5,711 nucleotides of DNA from Pseudomonadota bacterium (GTDB lineage: Bacteria; Pseudomonadota; Alphaproteobacteria; Acetobacterales; Acetobacteraceae), in assembly GCA_021808985.1 (NCBI GenBank), contig JAKBAQ010000183.1, positions 1-5,711 on the forward strand. The letters are read 5' to 3'. Of the stretch, positions 1 through 5,099 are shown in pieces; position 1 is the first letter of the stretch, and each line of letters opens with the position of its first letter. The translations under genes were made by a program, and so were the position numbers. The notes under the pieces were generated by a model. That model ran no database searches. It had not been told where the DNA came from and worked only from the letters and a program-made list of their open reading frames with translations.

Positions 1-1167
1 CGCGCGCGTGCCCAGCACATTGGTCTCCAGCCCCTCCAGCGGATTCGCCTCCACCATCGGCACATGCTTCAGCGCCGCGGCATGGAACACCAGCTCCGGG
101 CGGAAGGCTTTGCACAAGCTCATCATCCGCGCCGCATCCCGCACATCGCCGATCACCGCGCGCCGCGCCACCTCCGGGGCCAGCTCCGCCAGCTCCAGGT
201 CAATCTGCCAGAGCGCGAATTCCCCATTATCCAGCAGCAGAATTTCCGCCGGCGCGAAGCCCGCCACCTGCCGCGCCAGCTCCGCGCCTATGCTCCCGCC
301 CGCCCCCGTCACCAGCACCCGCTTCCCCGCGATCAGCCGCGCCATGCCCGACCGGTCAGGCCGCACCTGCTGGCGGTTCAGCAAATCCTCGATCGCGATG
401 GGCTGCAGCTCAAGCTTCTGCTCCGCCGGCGCCAGCCGGGTCAGGCTGGGCGCGCGCAGCACCCTTATGCCGCTGCGCGCGGCCACCGCCAGCAGCCCGG
501 CCAGCCGGTCCCCCGCCAAACCGCCCGAGGTGATGATCAGCAGATCAGGCTTCTGCCCCAGCCTGCCCAGCGCCGTCTCCGCCGTCTCCACCGTGCCGAA
601 CACATCCAGCCCATGCAGCCGCTGCCCCATATGCCGGGCGGAGAGCGCCATCACCCCAACCACCCGGTAGGGCGAGGCCGCCGCCTGATGATGCGCCGCC
701 AGAAACAATTCAGCGCTCGCCGCATCCCCCACCAGCACCGCCTTCTGCGCCGCCGCCCGCCGCTCGGAGCTGGGTATGCGCGCCAGCCGGTACAAAAATT
801 TCGGCGAAACCAGAAACACCACGAGCGCAAGCGCCAGAATGACCGGAAAAGCCGGTGAGGGCAGGGGGATGCCCGAGCCCACCATCAGCAGCACCAGCAT
901 GAGCGCCGTCACCCCTCCGGCCGCGCCGATAACCGCCAGATCCCGGAATGATATGAACCGCCAGTGCAGCCTGGGCAGGCCGAGCGGCACGCCGATCAGC
1001 CAGACCGCCACGGCCCCGCCCAGCGGCAGGCCGTGCGGCTGCGGCATGGGGTCGGCCGGGTTGGCCAGCCAGAAGCTCCCCGCCACGGCCAGGGCCGCCA
1101 GCGCGCCGTCCAGCAGAATATTCACCGCCATGCGGGCCGGGAGACGTGAGGCGCTGTGCTGACTCAT
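1..1167 (-). CDS. Membrane-anchored nucleotide-sugar 4,6-dehydratase, CapD/PglF/FlaA1 type (N-terminal 389 codons)
   Basis: The family removes water from UDP-GlcNAc or a related nucleotide sugar at the inner membrane to feed capsule, exopolysaccharide, O-antigen or glycan synthesis. Four hydrophobic segments (about residues 12-35, 49-65, 74-99 and 105-126) are followed by a first Rossmann-like domain (about 141-240, starting KAVLVGD) and a linker ending IEDLLNRQQV. The catalytic NAD(P)-binding domain starts with GKRVLVTGAGGSIG (281-294), then LLDNGEF (311-317), GDVRD (340-344), FHAAALKHVPMVEANPLEG (361-379) and NVLGT. These blocks are diagnostic. Relatives are about 600-650 residues, so roughly the last 40%, including the active-site Lys region, lies outside; exact substrate and inverting or retaining type cannot be told. 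ATG at 1167 is chosen because AAGG lies 8 nt upstream and the membrane segments start just after it. It may be read through from the ridA-type gene 91 bp upstream or have its own promoter, which I could not identify. Confidence 0.93.
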   Translation of the reverse strand, partial: MSQHSASRLPARMAVNILLDGALAALAVAGSFWLANPADPMPQPHGLPLGGAVAVWLIGVPLGLPRLHWRFISFRDLAVIGAAGGVTALMLVLLMVGSGIPLPSPAFPVILALALVVFLVSPKFLYRLARIPSSERRAAAQKAVLVGDAASAELFLAAHHQAAASPYRVVGVMALSARHMGQRLHGLDVFGTVETAETALGRLGQKPDLLIITSGGLAGDRLAGLLAVAARSGIRVLRAPSLTRLAPAEQKLELQPIAIEDLLNRQQVRPDRSGMARLIAGKRVLVTGAGGSIGAELARQVAGFAPAEILLLDNGEFALWQIDLELAELAPEVARRAVIGDVRDAARMMSLCKAFRPELVFHAAALKHVPMVEANPLEGLETNVLGTRA

Positions 1168-1190
1168 GGTTGCAGCCTTATACCCGCTCA

Positions 1191-1229
1191 AACCGCCGTT
1201 TATCCATAAGCAAGATCAGCCCGGCGGTT
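1191..1229 (-). terminator. GC-rich hairpin between the RidA-family gene and the dehydratase gene (weak terminator or attenuator candidate)
   Basis: Perfect 8-bp arms AACCGCCG (1191-1198) and CGGCGGTT (1222-1229) enclose a 23-nt loop that itself holds TTATCCATAA, a smaller inverted repeat. On the minus strand the stem starts 30 nt after the RidA-family stop codon and ends 23 nt before the dehydratase start. Only three T residues follow the stem, so a strong intrinsic terminator is unlikely. A partial terminator, an mRNA 3' end stabiliser, or a chance GC-rich pairing are all possible. Confidence 0.35.
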
Positions 1230-1258
1230 CAAAACATCGCGGCCCCGGCGGCCTGTCC

Positions 1259-1723
1259 TCAGCCGAGCCAGAAACTCCCCTCAACCTCCACCGCCGCATC
1301 CAGCGGCAGCGAGGCCACGCCAACGGTTGAGCGCGCATGCCGCCCCGCATCGCCAAAGGCGGCCACGGCAAGGTCGGAGGCGCCGTTCATCACCACCGCA
1401 TGCTGCGAGAATTCCGCCGTCGCGGCAATGAACCCGCCCAGCCTCACCACCTTGGCGATGCTGGCCAGCCCGCCCGGCAGCGCCGCCTCAAGCTGCGCCA
1501 GAACATTGATGAGGCACAGCCGCGCCGCGTGCTGCCCTTCCTCTATCGACACGTTCAACCCCAGCTTGCCGGTCACCGCCACCTTGCCGTCAATGGCCGG
1601 CAGCTGCCCGCTCACGGTCACCAGGCTGCCGGCAATGCTCACCGGCACATAGGTCGCCACCGGCGGCATCGGCCTTGGCAGCGTAATCCCGAGTGCCGCC
1701 AGCCGTTCGATAACATTGCTCAT
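1259..1723 (-). CDS. RidA (YjgF/YER057c/UK114) family protein, 154 aa subfamily
   Basis: RidA proteins are small trimeric enzymes; the archetype deaminates reactive 2-aminoacrylate and other enamine/imine intermediates in the cytoplasm. The sequence shows TYVPVSIAGSLVTVSGQLP (24-42), EEGQHAARLCLINVLAQL (61-78), VVMNGASDLAVAAFGDAGRHARSTVGVASLP (110-140, quoted from memory of the family as one block) and the final VEVEG strand. R131 matches the substrate-binding Arg105 of E. coli RidA and E146 matches Glu120 by spacing. At 154 residues with NGASDL and GRHARSTVGV it belongs to the longer YjgF-like group rather than the 128-residue RidA core, and the true substrate of that group is not well defined. 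The start codon overlaps the stop of the NrdJ-like gene (ATGA, 1720-1723) and has GGTGAG 6 nt upstream, so translation is probably coupled. Family call is secure; exact reaction is inference. Confidence 0.93.
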   Translation of the reverse strand: MSNVIERLAALGITLPRPMPPVATYVPVSIAGSLVTVSGQLPAIDGKVAVTGKLGLNVSIEEGQHAARLCLINVLAQLEAALPGGLASIAKVVRLGGFIAATAEFSQHAVVMNGASDLAVAAFGDAGRHARSTVGVASLPLDAAVEVEGSFWLG

Positions 1724-3231
1724 GCGTTGCTCACCAGTTTAAGGCCCCTGCGCCGTTCGCGCGGGGCGGGCGCGGGCAGGTCGAGCGGCAGCAGCGGCGC
1801 GCGGTCCGCCGCGCCATCCCCCACCGTATCGCTCGCCTCCGGCACCGCCGGCGCCAGATTCGTCTGCCCCAGATAATTCACCGCCAGATTGCGGAATACG
1901 TAATCGATCATCGAGGTCGCCTGCGGCACCGCCGGATCGCCCTCCACCACCCCGGCCGGGCCAAAGCGCGTGAAGGTGAACGCCTCCACATAATCCTCCA
2001 GATTCACCCCATGCTGCAGCCCCAGGCTCACCGCGATCGCGAAGGCGTCCATCAGGCCGCGAAAGGCCGACCCCTCCTTATGCAGCGCGATGAAAATCTC
2101 CCCCAGCCGCCCGTTGCCATACTCGCCGGTGGAGATGAACAATTTATGCCCGCCGACGCTCGCCTTCTGCGTATAGCCGCTGCGCCGCGCCGGCAGCGCC
2201 TCGCGGTGTGAGAGCCGGCGCGCCGGCATCGGCGCCACTGGCCGCGCGGGCATGCCCGCCACCAGGGGCGCCAGCGCGTCATGCATCGCGGCATGCGCCG
2301 CCGGGCGCACCGGGGCGAACAACGCCTCCCCGCTCAGCATCTTCACCAGCGCCGCCTCCGCGCTCAGCCCTTGCGCCGCCAGCCGCGCCGCGGCCCATAG
2401 GCTTAGCCGCCCCTCGCCATTCACCGGCGAGAGGGCAGGGGCGAAATTACACGCCTCGGCCCCCAGCAGCGCCTCCACTTCCGGCGCCTCCGCGAAGCCC
2501 AGCAGCGTCTCATGCCGGCGCGTGCCCGCGGCCAGGGCCTCGCGCTGCGCCGCCATGGCGGCGTCCTTCAGCCCCGGCACCACGCAACCGGCCGGCAGCG
2601 CCGCCGCCGTCACCGCATATCCAGGCGCCGCGCCGCGCGCCAGCAACCTCGCCGAGGCGATATCCGCCTGTGCCCCGATGAACGCGCTCACCATCACGGC
2701 CACATCCCGCGCCTCGGCGGAGTCATACTCCACCCCGAGTCGGGCCAGAAACAGGTTCAGGTCGGTGAACCCGATGCTCAGCCGGTGCGCTGATGGCGTG
2801 CCCAGCGTCAGCGCCGTCACCGCCAGCTGCACCGCCGCGCCCAGCCCGGCAATGTCGAAAATCCCGTCCTCATCGGTGAACGCATTCAGGTTGAACACGA
2901 AGCCCGGCTGCCCTTGCAGCCTGTTCTGCCACACATTCGCGCTCGGGCTGCCGCGCCGCGCCGCCAGCAGCGCATGCAGCCGCGCCCCCAGCTCCGGCGG
3001 CATTCCCGCGGTCTCCGCCCGGGCTGCTATCGGCGCAATCCAGGCCTGCGCCGCAAGCGCGATATCCAGCGCCCCCCGCTCTGGCAGCATTCCCGCCAGC
3101 GCATCGGCCGCCGCCGCGCCCCAGGCGGCGGGTATCCTCACCGCCACCGCCGCCGCATCCGCATCCGCCCGCCCGGCGAACACCGCCTGCTTCACGCCAT
3201 GCCAGGATTTATCCGCTCTATAAGTGCCCAT
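1720..3231 (-). CDS. Degenerate class II (B12-type) ribonucleotide reductase homologue, NrdJ-like, with conserved C-terminal region
   Basis: Blocks resembling alphaproteobacterial NrdJ (usually about 1200 residues) occur in the right order: VRIPAAWGAAAADAL (31-45); LLAARRGSPSANVWQNRL (88-105), like the ATQRGAPNSPQWFNTG block; FNLNAFTDEDGIFDIAGL (113-130); IGFTDLNLFLARLGVEYDS (153-171); a rewritten stretch at 227-268 where the PTGTIG phosphate loop should be; then a strongly conserved end, SGYTQKASVGGHKLFISTGE (351-370), GRLGEIFIALHKEG (374-387), EAFTFTRFGPAG (416-427) and ATSMIDYVFRNLAVNYLG (438-455). The C-terminal part corresponds to the TSCPD-like end of NrdJ. Hundreds of barrel residues between blocks are gone, and C216 and C261 are the only cysteines, so the thiyl-radical and redox cysteines are missing. 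It is open over 503 codons with SD AGGA 7 nt before the ATG, so it is probably a maintained protein, not a decaying one. Tandem NrdR-like boxes lie upstream. Function unknown; catalysis as an RNR is very unlikely. Confidence 0.85.
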   Translation of the reverse strand: MGTYRADKSWHGVKQAVFAGRADADAAAVAVRIPAAWGAAAADALAGMLPERGALDIALAAQAWIAPIAARAETAGMPPELGARLHALLAARRGSPSANVWQNRLQGQPGFVFNLNAFTDEDGIFDIAGLGAAVQLAVTALTLGTPSAHRLSIGFTDLNLFLARLGVEYDSAEARDVAVMVSAFIGAQADIASARLLARGAAPGYAVTAAALPAGCVVPGLKDAAMAAQREALAAGTRRHETLLGFAEAPEVEALLGAEACNFAPALSPVNGEGRLSLWAAARLAAQGLSAEAALVKMLSGEALFAPVRPAAHAAMHDALAPLVAGMPARPVAPMPARRLSHREALPARRSGYTQKASVGGHKLFISTGEYGNGRLGEIFIALHKEGSAFRGLMDAFAIAVSLGLQHGVNLEDYVEAFTFTRFGPAGVVEGDPAVPQATSMIDYVFRNLAVNYLGQTNLAPAVPEASDTVGDGAADRAPLLPLDLPAPAPRERRRGLKLVSNA

Positions 3232-3263
3232 GCCCCCATCCTATGCCGAGCCGTGCCCCAGTT

Positions 3264-3279
3264 AAAGTGCATATAGTGG
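3264..3279 (-). promoter_or_regulatory. NrdR box-like operator, start-proximal member of a pair
   Basis: Read on the minus strand this is CCACTATATGCACTTT. It matches the NrdR consensus as I remember it (ACACWATATATWGTGT) at 11 of 16 positions, with a perfect left core CACTATAT and a poor right half. Its inner edge is 32 bp from the start codon of the NrdJ-like gene. Its centre is 32 bp from the centre of the second box, matching the three-helical-turn spacing usual for NrdR, which represses RNR genes when dATP/ATP is bound. The pair makes the call; alone this box would be weak. Confidence 0.6.
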
Positions 3280-3301
3280 TAATTTTTGCCTCCACCCACA
3301 A
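3270..3301 (-). promoter_or_regulatory. Possible promoter of the NrdJ-like/RidA operon, embedded in the NrdR boxes
   Basis: On the minus strand TTGTGG (3301-3296, inside the distal box) could act as a -35 and CTATAT or TATATG (about 3276-3270, inside the proximal box) as a -10. The spacer is 19-20 bp, longer than ideal, so the match is only fair. NrdR boxes commonly overlap the core promoter, which supports this placement. Transcription would start near 3264, giving a leader of about 33 nt containing the AGGA ribosome site at 3239-3242. Confidence 0.35.
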
Positions 3302-3311
3302 AATACTGTGG
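3296..3311 (-). promoter_or_regulatory. NrdR box-like operator, distal member of a pair
   Basis: Read on the minus strand this is CCACAGTATTTTGTGG, with perfect 5-bp arms CCACA/TGTGG. It matches the remembered NrdR consensus ACACWATATATWGTGT at 13 of 16 positions. Together with the box at 3264-3279 it leaves a 16-bp gap. It lies in the shared intergenic region, 59 bp upstream of the NDUFA12 start, so an effect on that gene cannot be excluded, but RNR-type regulation fits the NrdJ-like gene much better. An 8-of-9 DnaA-box match (TGTGGATAG, 3307-3315) overlaps its edge. Confidence 0.65.
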
Positions 3312-3370
3312 ATAGTCTGCACTCAACTTCAAGATGGACCCCGAGGCTCGCTTCACCTATATCAGGCGGC

Positions 3371-3790
3371 ATGCGCACCTCCCCTTCGTCTGCCAAAGTC
3401 TCACTCAGCCAGCTTGGCGGCCTGCGCCAGCTCATCTTCAACCCCGGCCTGGTCCTCTACACCCTGCGCCACGGCCGCCTCGCCGGGCGGGACGAGCAAG
3501 GCAATTGCTATTTTGAGCGTCCGGCCCACGGCATCGCCCGCCATGGCCGCCGCTGGGTGGTCTATGCCGGCGCCGCCGACCCCTCGGCGATCAGCCCGCG
3601 CTGGCACGCCTGGCTGCACCGCCTCACGGATGAGCCCCTGCCCGAGACCAGCGGCAAACCCTGGGTGAAGCCGCACCGGCCCAACCTCACCGGCACGGCG
3701 CAGAGCTACCGCCCCGCCGGGCATGACTATCAGGGAGGCCGCCGCGCCGCCGCCTCGGCTGATTATGAATCCTGGACCCCCGGACCCTGA
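3371..3790 (+). CDS. NADH:ubiquinone oxidoreductase accessory subunit, NDUFA12 family
   Basis: This is the alphaproteobacterial homologue of the mitochondrial complex I accessory subunit NDUFA12 (B17.2), a peripheral protein on the matrix/cytoplasmic arm that helps assemble or stabilise NADH dehydrogenase. Family blocks are clear: LYTLRHGRLAGRDEQGNCYF (29-48), RRWVVYAG (60-67), PRWHAWLH (76-83), KPWVKPHRPNLTGTAQSYRP (96-115) and the C-terminal DYESWTP (131-137). The 139-residue length fits the family. ATG 3371 is preferred over the in-frame ATG at 3308, because the extra 21 residues are not family-like and would begin inside the NrdR-box/promoter region; the ribosome site (AGG at 3364-3366, 4 nt away) is weak. 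It is encoded away from any nuo genes, as is usual. It leads an operon with mlaD (3-nt gap) and the DUF2155 gene. Confidence 0.93.
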   Translation: MRTSPSSAKVSLSQLGGLRQLIFNPGLVLYTLRHGRLAGRDEQGNCYFERPAHGIARHGRRWVVYAGAADPSAISPRWHAWLHRLTDEPLPETSGKPWVKPHRPNLTGTAQSYRPAGHDYQGGRRAAASADYESWTPGP

Positions 3791-3793
3791 ACG

Positions 3794-4324
3794 ATGACCC
3801 GCAAGCTGCCCGAGCTGCTCACCGGCTTCGCCGTCATCATCGCCTCGGCGGTGTTCCTGGTCTATGCGCTCGGCGCGTCCGGCACCGTCACCACCAGCGG
3901 CTATCCGCTGCGGGCGCAATTCTCCAGCATTGGCGGGCTCACCGTCGGCGCTGATGTCAAAATCGGCGGCGTCGTCATCGGCCATGTCGCCGATGAGCGG
4001 CTAGACCCCAACACCTACGCCGCCATCGTCCGGCTGGTCATTGATGACGGCATCAAAATCCCCGATGACAGCAGCGCCGCCATCTCCTCGGATGGCCTGC
4101 TCGGCGGTGACTATGTCTCCGTCTCCCCTGGCGGCTCCAACAACATGCTGGCCTCCGGCCAATCCTTCCCCGTCACCCAGTCGGCCATCAATATCGAGGA
4201 TCTGCTCGGCAAGTTCATCTTCTCCATGGGCGGCGCCTCCAGCAAAACATCCGCCCCGGCTCAGGGCAGCGCCGGCGGCACGCCGGCCAATCCCGCCGCG
4301 CTCTCGCCCGCCCCGGCGCAATAA
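3794..4324 (+). CDS. mlaD: MlaD, MCE-domain lipid-transport protein of the outer-membrane lipid asymmetry system
   Basis: MlaD is anchored in the inner membrane and forms a hexameric periplasmic ring with the MlaFEB ABC transporter; the system moves phospholipids between the inner and outer membranes. One N-terminal membrane helix (about residues 8-27) is followed by a single MCE domain (about 37-114) with YPLRAQFSSIGGLTVGADVK (37-56), IGGVVIGHV (57-65), and GLLGGDYVSVSPGG (101-114). A helical stretch INIEDLLGKFIFSM (132-145) is typical of the MlaD end. The last 30 residues are Ala/Pro/Gly-rich and probably disordered. Length 176 is normal. There is no good ribosome site; initiation probably depends on ribosomes leaving the NDUFA12 stop 3 nt upstream. 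The mlaE, mlaF and mlaC partners are not in the window. Confidence 0.95.
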   Translation: MTRKLPELLTGFAVIIASAVFLVYALGASGTVTTSGYPLRAQFSSIGGLTVGADVKIGGVVIGHVADERLDPNTYAAIVRLVIDDGIKIPDDSSAAISSDGLLGGDYVSVSPGGSNNMLASGQSFPVTQSAINIEDLLGKFIFSMGGASSKTSAPAQGSAGGTPANPAALSPAPAQ

Positions 4325-4905
4325 TGCGGTTCCGCGCGCCCGCCACCCTCCTGCTCTCGCTCACCGGCGGCCTCGCCTGGGGGCAAGCCAGCAACACCAC
4401 CGTGGTGGTGCCGCCGGCCCCGGCCATCGTCTCCGCCCCGCTCGCCAGCCCGGCGCCCGTTTCCCCGCCCGCATCGCCGCCGCCGCCGGGCCTGGTGCAG
4501 GTTCAACCCCCTCCGGCATCAACCGCCACCACCACCACTGCCGGCGGCAGCAGCACCACCGGCGCACCCGCCACCACGGCCGACACCGCCCCCATAACCC
4601 AAAATGACTGGGTAACAGGCACCATCGCGCAGCTCGGCGTGCTTGATAAAGTGGACGGCAGCACCGCCAAGGTCTCCATCCCCGTCGGCTCGCAGGCCAA
4701 GGTGGGCGATCTCCAGGTCTCCGTGCAGTCCTGCGTCAACCGTCCCCCCGGCCAACTGCCGGACACGGCCATCTTCCTCACCGTGCAGCCTTTGTCCGAC
4801 ACCTCAAGCCCGCCGCTGTTCCGCGGCTGGATGGTCCGCTCCACCCCCGGTGCAACCGTTGTCGGCGACGCGGGTGAAACCTTCCGCGTCATGGGTTGCA
4901 CCTAA
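4324..4905 (+). CDS. Secreted DUF2155 domain protein
   Basis: The protein has a short basic start and hydrophobic segment (residues 2-20) ending AWG-QA, a likely signal peptide, so it should act in the periplasm. Residues about 28-90 are a low-complexity linker rich in Pro, Ala, Ser and Thr. The rest (about 94-192) is a DUF2155 domain: NDWVTGTIAQLGVLDKVDGS (94-113), VSIPVGSQAKVGDLQVSVQSC (117-137), RPPGQLPDTAIFL (140-152), LFRGWMVRSTPG (165-176) and a final VMGC (189-192). C137 and C192 are the only cysteines and could form a disulfide; both positions are usual in the family. The molecular role of DUF2155 is unknown. Its start overlaps the mlaD stop by one base (TAATG), and this gene order is one I remember from many alphaproteobacteria, which hints at an envelope role alongside MlaD. 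Confidence 0.92.
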   Translation: MRFRAPATLLLSLTGGLAWGQASNTTVVVPPAPAIVSAPLASPAPVSPPASPPPPGLVQVQPPPASTATTTTAGGSSTTGAPATTADTAPITQNDWVTGTIAQLGVLDKVDGSTAKVSIPVGSQAKVGDLQVSVQSCVNRPPGQLPDTAIFLTVQPLSDTSSPPLFRGWMVRSTPGATVVGDAGETFRVMGCT

Positions 4906-4944
4906 TCTCTCACTCCCTGAATCCCGCCCCCTCCCCAGGGCCGA

Positions 4945-4966
4945 CAAATGAACATTAATTCATTTG
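4945..4966. repeat. Inverted repeat CAAATGAA/TTCATTTG with 6-nt loop
   Basis: Perfect 8-bp arms at 4945-4952 and 4959-4966 around CATTAA, 40 nt after the DUF2155 stop. It is AT-rich and lacks a following T run, so it is not a convincing terminator; a protein-binding site upstream of the OmpA-like gene is more likely. A third copy of the AAATGAA half occurs at 5018-5024. Confidence 0.45.
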
Positions 4967-4970
4967 CAGC

Positions 4971-4983
4971 GCACAAATTGTGC
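4971..4983. repeat. Short palindrome GCACAA-A-TTGTGC
   Basis: Perfect 6-bp arms around one central base, only 4 bp from the preceding inverted repeat. The right arm TTGTGC (4978-4983) is followed after exactly 17 bp by CAGAAT (5001-5006), a poor -35/-10 pair. If that were a promoter for the OmpA-like gene, the palindrome would be placed like an operator. Evidence is sequence symmetry only. Confidence 0.35.
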
Positions 4984-5011
4984 TAAAAATACAACAGGGT
5001 CAGAATGTTAA

Positions 5012-5099
5012 AGTCTGAAATGAATTCGCTCTGTTGAACTTTTGCCGAACTCACTAAATGGGGGTGGTTCATCTTATAATCCCATATGGAGTTCAGACT
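5012..5099 (+). promoter_or_regulatory. Leader inverted repeat that could pair next to the OmpA-like start codon
   Basis: AGTCTGAA (5012-5019) is exactly complementary to TTCAGACT (5092-5099), the eight bases between the GGAG ribosome site (5088-5091) and the ATG (5100). If transcription starts upstream of 5012, these arms could pair across 72 nt and cover the translation start. If it starts near 5087 (see the TATAAT entry) the left arm would not be in the RNA and this has no meaning there. Confidence 0.3.
5075..5091 (+). promoter_or_regulatory. TATAAT -10-like hexamer and GGAG ribosome site before the OmpA-like gene
   Basis: A perfect TATAAT lies at 5075-5080 and a good Shine-Dalgarno GGAG at 5088-5091, 8 nt before the ATG. 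No -35 match is present 15-19 bp upstream of TATAAT, and a start about 7 bp downstream would leave a leader of only about 13 nt. The ribosome site is convincing; the promoter is tentative. The whole 4906-5099 gap is markedly more AT-rich than the flanking genes, as expected for a promoter region. Confidence 0.4.

Noticed and set aside
1177..1182. Minus-strand TATAAG as a -10 for the dehydratase gene
   Set aside because: It lies only 9 bp before the ATG, overlaps the probable ribosome site AAGG, and has no -35 partner.
1200..1208. TTATCCATA, an 8-of-9 DnaA-box match
   Set aside because: A single copy in the loop of a hairpin, at about chance frequency, with no origin-like context.
2252..3223. 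Long plus-strand open frame opposite the NrdJ-like gene (323 codons), and similar ones opposite the dehydratase gene (8-670, 64-858)
   Set aside because: They are Ala/Ser/Pro/Arg-rich low-complexity translations typical of antisense frames in GC-rich genes, while the opposite strand has clear protein families.
1720..3231. The NrdJ-like gene as a frameshifted pseudogene of a full nrdJ
   Set aside because: The frame is open for 503 codons with conserved blocks in register at both ends; the missing parts look like in-frame losses, and the ribosome site and coupling to the next gene are intact.
3308..3370. In-frame upstream ATG at 3308 as the NDUFA12 start
   Set aside because: The added 21 residues do not resemble the family, there is no ribosome site before it, and it falls inside the NrdR-box region; the protein from 3371 has the family length.
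4906..4944. Intrinsic terminator just after the DUF2155 gene
   Set aside because: No GC-rich stem followed by a T run is present in this stretch; the nearest inverted repeat is AT-rich without a T tract.
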